A stretch of DNA of 64,000 nucleotides. Source: ATM1 sp003577165 (GTDB lineage: Bacteria; Armatimonadota; Fimbriimonadia; Fimbriimonadales; ATM1). Every line of letters begins with the position of its first letter. The stretch's first letter is position 1. Positions 42,549 through 51,152 of this stretch are shown here, piece after piece. Under the pieces are notes generated by a model. It did not search any database and had not been told where the DNA came from. It saw only the letters and a program-made list of their open reading frames with translations. The stretch spans positions 124,001-188,000 of the forward strand of contig SZPM01000001.1 of NCBI GenBank assembly GCA_030263715.1. The letters run 5' to 3'. The translations under genes and the position numbers were made by a program.

Positions 42549-43706
42549 TTAGAGCGCCGACAGGGCTTCGCCCAAGTCCTCGATGAGGTCCTCTGGATCT
42601 TCGAGGCCGACGGAGATGCGAATCAGTCCGTCAGAAATCCCGACGGATTTGCGAACGTCGGGTTCCACCGAAGCATGAGTCATGGTCGGCGGGTGGCAAA
42701 TCAACGATTGAATCGCGCCCAACGACTCAGCGAGCGTGAAGTACTTGAGAGATGCGGCGAATCGCTTCGACTTCTCGACATCGGCCTTCAGGTCGAAGGA
42801 GAGCATCGCGCCGAACCGCTTCATCTGCTTTTTGGCGATTCCGTGGCCGCAATGAGTTGCAAGCCCGGGGTAATAGACACGTTCGACCTTGTCGTGCTGC
42901 GACAAGAATTCCGCCACCTTCTCTGCGTTATCGCAATGCCTCTCCATGCGAAGCGCGAGCGTTCGGAGGCCGCGATTGATGAGGAAGCAGTCTTGGGGAG
43001 CGGGGACGAGCCCGCACGCGTTCTGCACAAACTTTAGCCGCTGATACAGTTCGTCCGAGTTTGTCAGCAAGGCCCCCCCGACGACGTCGGCGTGCCCGTT
43101 GATGTACTTCGTCGTGGAGTGGAGCACGACGTCGGCTCCGAGTTCGAGCGGTCTCTGCAAATACGGTGTCGCGAACGTGTTGTCCACGATCGAAGTGGCG
43201 CCGCGTTCGCGTGCGATCGCGCTCGCCGCCGCGAGATCCGTGACATTCAACAGTGGATTCGATGGAGATTCAAGCCAGACGAGGCGAGTGTTTTCCCGAA
43301 ACGCGGATGCAAGAGTGGTGAGGTCCGTGGCGTCCACGAACGAGAACTCGATGCCGTGCCGAGAGTAGACCTTCGTAAACATGCGATAGCAGCCACCATA
43401 AAGGTCGGAGCACGCGATCACATGATCGCCGGCGTTGAGTGTGTTCATCACACAGGTGACGGCAGCAAGTCCAGTCGGGTAGGCGAGTCCGTATCGTGCC
43501 TCTTCCAACTCGGCGAGCGATGCCTCGAGAGCCGTTCGAGTCGGGTTCTCCGTGCGTGCGTAGGAAAGCGCCCGACCCATGAACTCGACGGGTTCGCCCG
43601 GATGCTCCTGGCTGAACGTCGAAGTTTGATAAATCGGGAAGGTTACGGCTTTTGATTGCGGATCCTTCGGAAATCCTCCGTGGATCGCGCGGGTTGTGAA
43701 TCTCAT
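42549..43706 (-). CDS. metB: Cystathionine gamma-synthase/lyase family PLP enzyme
   Basis: 385 residues of the Cys/Met metabolism family. YARTENPTRTALE, the PLP-stacking tyrosine in SDLYGGCYRMF, VDNTFATPYLQRP and Schiff-base K200 in HSTTKYINGHADVVGG are standard. Synthase, gamma-lyase and O-acylhomoserine sulfhydrylase are hard to separate by sequence. Coupling to hom favours a role in methionine synthesis. CATAAT at 43734-43739 could be its -10, giving a leader of about 20 bases. Confidence 0.88.
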   Translation of the reverse strand: MRFTTRAIHGGFPKDPQSKAVTFPIYQTSTFSQEHPGEPVEFMGRALSYARTENPTRTALEASLAELEEARYGLAYPTGLAAVTCVMNTLNAGDHVIACSDLYGGCYRMFTKVYSRHGIEFSFVDATDLTTLASAFRENTRLVWLESPSNPLLNVTDLAAASAIARERGATSIVDNTFATPYLQRPLELGADVVLHSTTKYINGHADVVGGALLTNSDELYQRLKFVQNACGLVPAPQDCFLINRGLRTLALRMERHCDNAEKVAEFLSQHDKVERVYYPGLATHCGHGIAKKQMKRFGAMLSFDLKADVEKSKRFAASLKYFTLAESLGAIQSLICHPPTMTHASVEPDVRKSVGISDGLIRISVGLEDPEDLIEDLGEALSAL

Positions 43707-43781
43707 TTCAGTCTTGTTCGGCTCCGGCGGCGAATTATGTACGATTCGGAGCCGGTCGGGCGGCGACTGAGTGCGCCGAGG

Positions 43782-46700
43782 CTACGCTCGACCCGTAACG
43801 GCCACTTGGGCGCCGCTTCGAATGTCGCTCAACGTGCGGAGCAGTTGCTCCGTCGAGGCCAGCGCGTCCGTCGTGTAGGCCCATTCGAGCAGGTCCGTCC
43901 TGAATCTCAGGCCCTTGTATTGCCGCTGAAGTTGATGAACTGCCTTGAGCGGGATCTCCCGCCCCTTCTCGATCCAAGCCATCAAGCGACCGCCCTTGCC
44001 CTCCAATTTGCGAACTCCCAGTTCTTTCGCCAGGATTCGGAGGCGGAGCAGCCGAACCGCAGCCTGTCCAGGAGTTGGGATCGCGCCGTAGCGGTCTATG
44101 AGTTCGCCTTCGAGAGCCTTCACCTCGTCCTCGGTCCGCGCTTCCATCAGCCGTTTGTAGTAGTACAGCCTTTGATCTTCGCTCTCGATGTAGGTTCTCG
44201 GCAAGTGCGCTCCCGAAGGGATTTCGAATGTCGGCAGCTCTTCGAACACCTTCTCGGCTTCGATTTCCACGCGCGTGAGACGCGCCGCCTGCTCTCCGCC
44301 TTCATCAAGAGCGACCTTCAGTTGCTTGACCGCTTCGTGAATGAGGTGCACGTACATCTCGTAACCAACGGAGTGCATGAGTCCGTGCTGCTTCGCACCG
44401 AGCAGTTCGCCCGCGCCTCGGATCTGCAGGTCACGAAAGGCCAAAGAGTATCCGGAGCCGAGATGGCTAAACTCCTGTAAGGACTTGAGCCGGGAGATCG
44501 CGTTGTCGGTCATGCGCTTGCCGGACCTGTAGAGCAGGTAGCAGTACGCTTGGCGATCACTCCTTCCCACCCGCCCGCGGAGTTGATAAAGTTGTGCAAG
44601 GCCTAAGGCGTCCGCTCCCTCGACGATAAGCGTGTTCACGTTCGGGTTGTCTATTCCGTTCTCAATGATCGTCGTTGCGATGAGGATGTCCACCTCGTGG
44701 TGGAAGAAGGCGGTCATGATCGGTTCCAATTCGTCGGCGTGCATCTGACCGTGTGCGACCGCGATGCGCGCATTCGGAATCAGCTTTCGCAATCGCTCTG
44801 CGACGTGCTGTATCCCCTGCACTCGGTTGAAGACGTAGAACGCCTGCCCGCCTCGTGCGAACTCTCGCAGCAGCGCTTCTCGAACGATGTCCTCACCGTA
44901 AGGTCGCAAAAAAGTTCGGATCGGGAGCCTCCCCGGAGGCGGGTCGTTGATCAGCGACATTTGCCGAATGTTCATCAGCGCCATGCTCAGGGTTCGGGGA
45001 ATGGGAGTCGCGCTCATCGTCAGGAAGTCAACGCTGACGCGCATCTCCTTCAGCCTCTCTTTGTGCTTGACTCCGAACCTCTGCTCCTCATCCACAATGA
45101 CCAGTCCGAGGTCTTCGAACTTGAGCGACTTCTGCAAGAGCGCGTGCGTGCCGATCACGATGTCCACCTTTCCGGATTCGAGTCCATCCAGCGTCTCTCG
45201 CCTCTCCTTGGTGGTTCGGAACCGGTTGAGCACGCGGACCTCGATCGGATACGCGGCCAATCTCTCGCGAAACGTCTCGAAGTGCTGATCGGAGAGAATC
45301 GTCGTCGGGCAGAGAACTGCGACCTGCCGCCCGGCCTGCGCGACCTTGAACGCCGCGCGAATCGCAACTTCGGTCTTGCCGAAACCGACGTCTCCGCAGA
45401 TGAGCCGATCCATCGGCACAGCCACGTTGAGATCGCGCTTCACGTCGTCGATCGCCGACAGTTGCGACGGGGTTTCCATCCATGGAAAGGTCGCTTCCAT
45501 TTCCGATTGCCACGGCGAGTCCTCGCCATAGGGAGGCCGAGTGGCTTGAGAGCGCTTTGCGTAGATGCGAATCAAGTCGCGGGCAAAGTCCTCGGCACCT
45601 TTCCGCGCCGAGCGGAGCGCCCTTTGCCAATCCCCCCCGGTGATCCTGTGCAGGGCGGGCGGGGACTCGCTCGGTGACAGGAACTTCTGAATGCGATCGA
45701 GTTGATCCGTGGGAAGCAGCAGCCGATCCGGAGCCTGATACTCGATGTGCAGGAATTCTCGTTCGACGCCCTCCACCTTGCGAACCACCAGCCCGCGGTA
45801 CCGCCCGATCCCGAACTGAATGTGGACGACGTAATCGCCGGGGGCGAGGTCGAGGATGGACGCAATGGGTGCGCCCTCGTTGAAGCGGCGTTGTGGAAGA
45901 CGGAGTTTTCCGCCTCCATACAGTTCCAGATCGGACACGACTGCCGTCTGCGCGGCTTGGGATAGGAACCCCCCCGCAGGATTTCCGCGAACCATTAGCA
46001 GTCCGTCCTGGAGGCCCATCTCGCCGTCGTCGTCGGGAACCGACACGTTGAGCCCGATGTTCTTCAGAGCCTCCTTGGTTCGATTCGGCTGGTCCGTCGC
46101 AAACACGATCCGCACTCCCGATGCTTGCCACGCCGTTATCGCCTTTGCGAGCGCGTCCGCGCGGCCGCGATACGCTCCAAGCGACTGAGTTCCGGCATCC
46201 ACGGACTCCGAGGGTGAGAACCAGGATACGGAAGCGGGAAGGGAAGTGAGTGAGAGAACATCACCGTGTTTCCCGAGCCGATCGATCGGTGCAAGAAACT
46301 GTCGGGCGTCCGTGTGAAGCAATTCCCCGCGTGCGGCCCGATTGTCGAGCACGGACTGCAGGTCCTCCACGCTTCTAAGTTCGCGCGCCTCCAATTCGAG
46401 GGGTTCGTCGAGCACGAGCAGACCATCTGCAAGGTAGTCGACAGCGCATGTGAACGGCTGTGTGAGCAAAGGCTGATACAGTTCAGCGCGATCGAAGAAC
46501 GTTCGCTGTTGAATCAGTGCGAGGTCCGTTTGAATGTTCGCTCGAAGTTCCGCCGCAATGTCGGTGGGAAGGGCCTTCGATTGGTTTTCGAGTTCCGACC
46601 GCAGCTGATTCAGAACTTCGTCGGAGTTCTCGGGCAGCAGAACCTCTCGCACCGGCGGAACGCTCACGGATGAGATCTCTTTGATGCTCCTCTGGCTCTC

Positions 46701-47315
46701 TGGGTCGAAGATCCGGATGCTCTCGATCGCGTCTCCAAAAAACTCGAGCCGCGTTGGGAATTCGCTCCCACCTGCGAACACGTCGAGAATCCCTCCGCGG
46801 AGGCTGAACGAGCCCGGCCGCCGTACCGGTTCCTCCCTCTCGTAGCCGATCGCCGCAAGGCTGATTGCCAGGGCCTCTGGCGCGGCCTCCCATTCCTTCG
46901 ATAGGTGGAGCGTCAGTCTTCGGAAGGCTTCGGGCGGGAGGGTGCGCTCCAGTGCGGCCTGGGGAAACGTCACCACGATCGCGTTCGCTCCGCTGCCCAT
47001 CAGGCTAAGCGCAGCGGACCGGTCGCACAGCGCCAGCCTCTCTGGGGGGCCGTCGTCGTAGAGGGAACTTTGGGCGCTGGGGAGTATTCGAACGGCTTCC
47101 CGAGGCACACCCGAGACGACCAGTTTCGCCTGCCATTGGATCGCCCGGTCGTAGTCTGCGGCCACGATGACGAGACGGCGCGCAAGGGGAGAGTCGGCCA
47201 GCCAGGCGGAGGCGATTAAAGGCGCAGCGGCCTCGGCGCAAACGCCAAGCCACTCTTGTCTGCCTTTTCGGATGGGGGGCGGGACCAGGGATCGCACCCA
47301 GTCTCGGAAGTGCAT
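43782..47315 (-). CDS. mfd: Transcription-repair coupling factor
   Basis: 1177 residues. Mfd removes stalled RNA polymerase and recruits UvrA. The N-terminal UvrB-like part is followed by the polymerase-interaction domain (LAPGDYVVHIQFGIGRYRG). The translocase motor has Walker A ICGDVGFGKT (639-648), DEEQRFGVKHKERL, ATPIPRTL and TTIIENGIDNPNVN. The C-terminal D7 regulatory domain ends the protein. The open frame extends to 47522, antisense to the ligase gene; the ATG at 47315 has TAGAAT eight bases before it. uvrC in the same window completes two steps of excision repair. Confidence 0.96.
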   Translation of the reverse strand: MHFRDWVRSLVPPPIRKGRQEWLGVCAEAAAPLIASAWLADSPLARRLVIVAADYDRAIQWQAKLVVSGVPREAVRILPSAQSSLYDDGPPERLALCDRSAALSLMGSGANAIVVTFPQAALERTLPPEAFRRLTLHLSKEWEAAPEALAISLAAIGYEREEPVRRPGSFSLRGGILDVFAGGSEFPTRLEFFGDAIESIRIFDPESQRSIKEISSVSVPPVREVLLPENSDEVLNQLRSELENQSKALPTDIAAELRANIQTDLALIQQRTFFDRAELYQPLLTQPFTCAVDYLADGLLVLDEPLELEARELRSVEDLQSVLDNRAARGELLHTDARQFLAPIDRLGKHGDVLSLTSLPASVSWFSPSESVDAGTQSLGAYRGRADALAKAITAWQASGVRIVFATDQPNRTKEALKNIGLNVSVPDDDGEMGLQDGLLMVRGNPAGGFLSQAAQTAVVSDLELYGGGKLRLPQRRFNEGAPIASILDLAPGDYVVHIQFGIGRYRGLVVRKVEGVEREFLHIEYQAPDRLLLPTDQLDRIQKFLSPSESPPALHRITGGDWQRALRSARKGAEDFARDLIRIYAKRSQATRPPYGEDSPWQSEMEATFPWMETPSQLSAIDDVKRDLNVAVPMDRLICGDVGFGKTEVAIRAAFKVAQAGRQVAVLCPTTILSDQHFETFRERLAAYPIEVRVLNRFRTTKERRETLDGLESGKVDIVIGTHALLQKSLKFEDLGLVIVDEEQRFGVKHKERLKEMRVSVDFLTMSATPIPRTLSMALMNIRQMSLINDPPPGRLPIRTFLRPYGEDIVREALLREFARGGQAFYVFNRVQGIQHVAERLRKLIPNARIAVAHGQMHADELEPIMTAFFHHEVDILIATTIIENGIDNPNVNTLIVEGADALGLAQLYQLRGRVGRSDRQAYCYLLYRSGKRMTDNAISRLKSLQEFSHLGSGYSLAFRDLQIRGAGELLGAKQHGLMHSVGYEMYVHLIHEAVKQLKVALDEGGEQAARLTRVEIEAEKVFEELPTFEIPSGAHLPRTYIESEDQRLYYYKRLMEARTEDEVKALEGELIDRYGAIPTPGQAAVRLLRLRILAKELGVRKLEGKGGRLMAWIEKGREIPLKAVHQLQRQYKGLRFRTDLLEWAYTTDALASTEQLLRTLSDIRSGAQVAVTGRA

Positions 47316-47323
47316 CCGCTCGG

Positions 47324-47329
47324 ATTCTA
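47324..47329 (-). promoter_or_regulatory. -10 hexamer TAGAAT, near-leaderless start of mfd
   Basis: TAGAAT, then eight bases, then ATG on the minus strand, in the divergent gap shared with the acyl-CoA ligase gene. Confidence 0.5.
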
Positions 47330-47387
47330 CCTTTGCGATGACTCCCATCCCGGCTTGGTTTCCGCTACAATGTGTAGGGGAAAGATT

Positions 47388-49169
47388 GTGGTTGCCGCCA
47401 AGACGCTGCCCGAAATGCTTCTCACTAGTTGCGAGAAGTACGCCGCAAAGCCGGCGATGCTTCGGCGCTCGGGCTCGGGATTCGAGCCAATTACCTACGC
47501 AGCCCTCGAGAAGATGGTCCACGAGTACGCGGCTGGTTTATCCGCAAACGAAGTCCGGGCCGGAGACCGAGTCGCGATTTACTCAGAGAACTCCGTTGAA
47601 TGGGCGGTCCTCGATTGGGCCGTCCTGAGTCTTGGTGCGATCACGGTTCCCATCTATCCCACTCTGCTCGCGGAACACGTTGCGTACATTCTCCGAGATT
47701 CCGGCGCGAAGATGATCTTTGCGGGAGAAACGAAACTCGCCCAACGAGCGCTCGAAGCAGTCGGAGATCTTTCCGGAAGCGTGGTGGTTGTGAGCATGGA
47801 GCAGACGGTTCCGGGAACGTACTCCTTGCGCGCCATGGTGGACGACGGAAAGGCAACCCCTCTCAGCTTGGAAACATGGAAAGAGGGCTGCCTATTGGTC
47901 CAGCCGTCCGACGTGGCGACGATCATCTACACCAGCGGCACCACGGGCGAGCCAAAAGGGGTCGTGCTCGATCACCGCGCCTTCGTTTTCCAATGCGACG
48001 CGATCGTGAAGAACTTGCCCGTCGACTCGAGAGACAGGTTCTTGAGTTACCTTCCACTTTCGCACGTCTACGAGCGGACCGCCGGGCACTTCCTTCCGAT
48101 TTCATGCGGTGCAGAGATCGCATATGCAGGATCGCTGCGCACTCTCGCGCAGGACATCATCACCGCCAAGCCCACGATCCTTCTTGCCGTGCCGCGATTC
48201 CTCGACAGCGTTAGGAACAAGATTCTTGCTGCCGTCGAGCAGAAGGGCGGACTCGGCAAACGGCTCTTCGCGATGACGCTCTCGCGCGCGAAGGCTCGAA
48301 TTGCAAACAAGCTTCGGCCAGTTGGGCTATTCGGCGGCCTACTCGATTCGCTCGTCTCGTCGAAGGTGCGGGAGAAATTCGGATCGAGGCTCAGGTTCTG
48401 CGTTAGCGGAGGCGCTGCTCTGCCCGCGGAACTGGCCGAGTTCTTCGGCGCATTCGGGATTCTCGTGCTGCAGGGATACGGCCTCACCGAAACTGCTCCG
48501 GTGATCTCGGTCAACCACCCGGATCGGAACCGATACGACTCGGTGGGCGAGATCCTGCCGGGTGTAGAGGTGCGCATCGCGGACGACGGCGAGATCTTAA
48601 TGCGCGGGCCGAGCCGCATGATCGAATACTACAATAGGCCCGAGGACACGGCCGCCGCGATCGATCAAGAGGGTTGGTTCCACACAGGTGACATCGGCCG
48701 AATGGAGGGCAACCGTCTCTGGATCACCGATCGCAAGAAGGACATCATCGTCATGGCGAACGGCAAAAACGTCTCGCCGGCGGCGATTGAGAACGCGCTG
48801 AAGATGAGCGCGTACGTCGAAGAAGCCATGGCGCTCGGAGACGATCAGGACTACATTGCGGCGCTCATCGTCCCGAATTTCGAAGTGCTCAAAATCGTGT
48901 GCCAGGAGCGAGGACTGGGCGCGCCTGAGCCGCACGAGATGGTGGAGCATCCGGCTTTCCGCGATCTCTTCCGTCAGGAGATCGAGTCAATCAATCGTAG
49001 GCTGCCATCGCACGAGCGAGTCAAGAAGTGGGCGCTGATGGCAGACCGGTGGACTCAGGAAACCGGGGAACTAACGCCCACGATGAAGGTGAAGCGAAAG
49101 GCCGTCCGCGAAAAGTACGCGGCGATCGTAGATGACCTGATGGAACGGACAAAGGTCTCCGTAGACTAA
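47388..49169 (+). CDS. fadD: Long-chain fatty acid-CoA ligase (AMP-forming)
   Basis: 593-residue ANL-family enzyme that activates fatty acids to acyl-CoA. The P-loop YTSGTTGEPKGVVLDH, the linker GYGLTETAPVISVN, GWFHTGDIGRME and ITDRKKDIIVMANGKNVSP mark the adenylation fold; overall it resembles FadD15-type long-chain ligases. I chose the GTG at 47388, which has AGGGGA seven bases upstream and a TACAAT at 47366-47371 in promoter position. The ATG at 47370 would overlap that hexamer and add six residues. No beta-oxidation genes are near. Confidence 0.9.
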   Translation: MVAAKTLPEMLLTSCEKYAAKPAMLRRSGSGFEPITYAALEKMVHEYAAGLSANEVRAGDRVAIYSENSVEWAVLDWAVLSLGAITVPIYPTLLAEHVAYILRDSGAKMIFAGETKLAQRALEAVGDLSGSVVVVSMEQTVPGTYSLRAMVDDGKATPLSLETWKEGCLLVQPSDVATIIYTSGTTGEPKGVVLDHRAFVFQCDAIVKNLPVDSRDRFLSYLPLSHVYERTAGHFLPISCGAEIAYAGSLRTLAQDIITAKPTILLAVPRFLDSVRNKILAAVEQKGGLGKRLFAMTLSRAKARIANKLRPVGLFGGLLDSLVSSKVREKFGSRLRFCVSGGAALPAELAEFFGAFGILVLQGYGLTETAPVISVNHPDRNRYDSVGEILPGVEVRIADDGEILMRGPSRMIEYYNRPEDTAAAIDQEGWFHTGDIGRMEGNRLWITDRKKDIIVMANGKNVSPAAIENALKMSAYVEEAMALGDDQDYIAALIVPNFEVLKIVCQERGLGAPEPHEMVEHPAFRDLFRQEIESINRRLPSHERVKKWALMADRWTQETGELTPTMKVKRKAVREKYAAIVDDLMERTKVSVD

Positions 49170-49170
49170 C

Positions 49171-49202
49171 AAAAAGAGAGGCACCGGGACGAGCCCGGTG
49201 CC
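49171..49202 (-). terminator. Rho-independent terminator after the 49222 gene
   Basis: On the minus strand a perfect 9-bp stem (GGCACCGGG/CCCGGTGCC, five-base loop, 49180-49202) is followed by TCTCTTTTTG. It serves the minus-strand gene; the convergent ligase gene also runs into the hairpin. Confidence 0.8.
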
Positions 49203-49221
49203 TGAATGACCGCGATTCCCT

Positions 49222-49668
49222 TTATGGCTCCTCTCGGTGGGCCACGATGATGTCGCCGAAGGCCAATTCTCCATGCGCCTGATACACGACTTCTCCGGCG
49301 CGATTGCGGCACACCAGATTGATCGCGTCCGGGTGCGCGGTACCCCCGTCGAAGACTCGAACGTGCACGCTCACCAGATGACCGTTCAGGTAGCCCGGTC
49401 CGCCGAATTCCGCCGCGTGCTCTGCGAAGGCAGCGCCCCGAACTTCAGGAACTCCAACGCGCACAAGGGGTCTCCCCCAAGCCGTCATCTGCTGAAACTT
49501 GAAATAGCCGCGAACGTGATCCTCGACCTTTCGTACTTCGAAGTCGAACACACCGACGGTGTGATTCGCCATGCGGATTCCGCCTCGACCGTGGGCGATA
49601 TGCACGACGACTGCGAGGGCCGCGGCGCACACCCCAAATGCCAAAAGTCCAAATAAGATTCTCTTCAT
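49222..49668 (-). CDS. Small exported or membrane-anchored protein of unknown function
   Basis: 148 residues. MKRILFGLLAFGVCAAALAVVVHIA is an N-terminal hydrophobic anchor or signal. The rest looks like a compact beta domain (VGVFDFEVRKVEDHV; LNGHLVSVHVRVFDGG; INLVCRN). I do not recognise it. The frame opens at a TTG at 49689; the ATG at 49668 starts the signal, with GAGG about 12 bases upstream and a TACCCT further up that could be a -10. Confidence 0.65.
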   Translation of the reverse strand: MKRILFGLLAFGVCAAALAVVVHIAHGRGGIRMANHTVGVFDFEVRKVEDHVRGYFKFQQMTAWGRPLVRVGVPEVRGAAFAEHAAEFGGPGYLNGHLVSVHVRVFDGGTAHPDAINLVCRNRAGEVVYQAHGELAFGDIIVAHREEP

Positions 49669-49751
49669 AGCCGTTTGCACCTCATGCAAGGTAAGGGTAG
49701 AGACGTCATACCCCAGGCACGGTTCACTGGCGCCGTTGGTCCCCTACCGGC

Positions 49752-51140
49752 CTAGCCGTCGCCTTCGCCCTCACCGTCTCCCTCGCCTTCCCCTGGCGGG
49801 CCCGAACCTGTCCCGGGGTCCGTAGGCGGAGCCGTTCCACCGCCTCCAGGCCCACGAGCGACGATTCTCGGGTTCGCCCGGTAGAGGCTCGGTCCGAGGT
49901 TCTCGCGCTCGACCACCTCGCCGTCCTTCTTGATCAGCCGCCAGGTGCGGCAACTGTGTCCCGTGCTGCCCTTCTCGACGACCTTCGTCTTTCCGGGCGG
50001 AAGCGAGGGGTCGTCCACATACTTGACGGAATTCCCCCAACTGGAGTGATCCGTCGTGTAGATCTCGATTTCGAGCGAAGGGTCTTTCTTTCCCAAAATC
50101 CGGAAGGTGATCTGACCCGATGTCACTTCGGCAGAGATCGCGATCGGCGATCCCGTCGTGTTCTCGAACTTCAGGTCCACGACTGCGTAATCCACCGTTG
50201 CATCGCGGCCAAGCGGCACGTAAGGCACCGGCATGCCGTGGCTTTGGCGTTCTCGGATCTTGAGGTTTGCGAATAGGGCGGCGTTGAAGAGCGTCGTGCT
50301 GACTTGGCAGATGCCTCCGCCGTAGTCGGTTTCGTGACGACCGTTCAGATAAACGCCTGCGAGTTTGAAGCCCGCTTGCGGCGTGCGTCGGCCAACCGTC
50401 TTGTTGTAACTAAACACCTCGCCCGGCATCAGCACCGTACCGTCGATGTGCTCCGCTGCTAAGCGGATGTTGCTCGACCGGTTGACCTTGCCCTCGGAGA
50501 ACTTCGTCGAGAACTCCGAGACCACGTCGGTAATTCCGTCAATGGCCGCGCGCGGATATCGTCCCTCCGACTGCGCAACCGGGACTTCGAAGGATTTCTC
50601 GCCAGCTTCGTAGGCCTTCAGCGCTGCTGCGGGCAGTTCGTCCGAGTCCAGTCGAACGGTCGTGACCTCGTATCTCCGGACGATGCGCCCCCCCTCGAAA
50701 GTCACCTTCGGCGGCTGGCTCGGAAGCGCGTTCGTTTCCACGAACTTGGAGAGCGAATCGGCGCGAGCCGCCCGCGTGCGGAAGATCACCTGTATCTCAC
50801 CGCCGCGGCCTTCGCGCCCCAGGACCTTGTCGAACAGGCCGTGGAACTTCACGGCGGCGAGCGTTGCGTCCCAGTCCGGCTCGATGCCGAGGTCGGCGAG
50901 GGTCATGGGCTCGGGCTGGCGCGTGAGGTACGGAGATTCGAGTGACAGAGTTCGCTGCGACTCCGTTCGCCACCACGCCTCCAGGTGCGCGAGCACTTCG
51001 TCGTGGGTCTTCCTTTCTAAGTTGGCCCCTCGAAAACTGACGCCCTCCGCCGCGCGGGGGGGCTGGACCGCGAAAAACGCGGCTGCGGCGCCACCTATGG
51101 TGACGATGGAGATGATCAGCCAAACGATGAACTTCTTCAC
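49752..51140 (-). CDS. VanW-family envelope protein
   Basis: 462 residues. A signal or anchor (FIVWLIISIVTIGGAAAAFFAV) is followed by a peptidoglycan-binding-like region (about 30-200) and the VanW domain (about 210-345: NRSSNIRLAAEHIDGTVL, PGEVFSYNKTVGRRT, YGGGICQVSTTLFNAAL). The C-terminus becomes Gly/Pro-rich and ends with repeats of GEGEGDG. VanW proteins are surface-associated; the biochemical role is not settled. The GTG start follows TAGGAT by six bases, and that hexamer overlaps the cysS stop codon. Confidence 0.85.
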   Translation of the reverse strand: MKKFIVWLIISIVTIGGAAAAFFAVQPPRAAEGVSFRGANLERKTHDEVLAHLEAWWRTESQRTLSLESPYLTRQPEPMTLADLGIEPDWDATLAAVKFHGLFDKVLGREGRGGEIQVIFRTRAARADSLSKFVETNALPSQPPKVTFEGGRIVRRYEVTTVRLDSDELPAAALKAYEAGEKSFEVPVAQSEGRYPRAAIDGITDVVSEFSTKFSEGKVNRSSNIRLAAEHIDGTVLMPGEVFSYNKTVGRRTPQAGFKLAGVYLNGRHETDYGGGICQVSTTLFNAALFANLKIRERQSHGMPVPYVPLGRDATVDYAVVDLKFENTTGSPIAISAEVTSGQITFRILGKKDPSLEIEIYTTDHSSWGNSVKYVDDPSLPPGKTKVVEKGSTGHSCRTWRLIKKDGEVVERENLGPSLYRANPRIVARGPGGGGTAPPTDPGTGSGPPGEGEGDGEGEGDG

Positions 51141-51146
51141 TGCTCT

Positions 51147-51152
51147 ATCCTA
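51147..51152 (-). promoter_or_regulatory. -10 hexamer TAGGAT, leaderless start of the VanW gene, overlapping the cysS stop
   Basis: TAGGAT, then AGAGCA, then GTG on the minus strand. Its first three bases are the cysS TAG stop, so a promoter would be embedded in the end of the upstream gene. Read-through from cysS is also possible. Confidence 0.5.

Noticed and set aside
47256..47387. N-terminal extension of the acyl-CoA ligase frame
   Set aside because: It overlaps mfd antisense and precedes the TACAAT promoter element; the family N-terminus begins at or near 47388.
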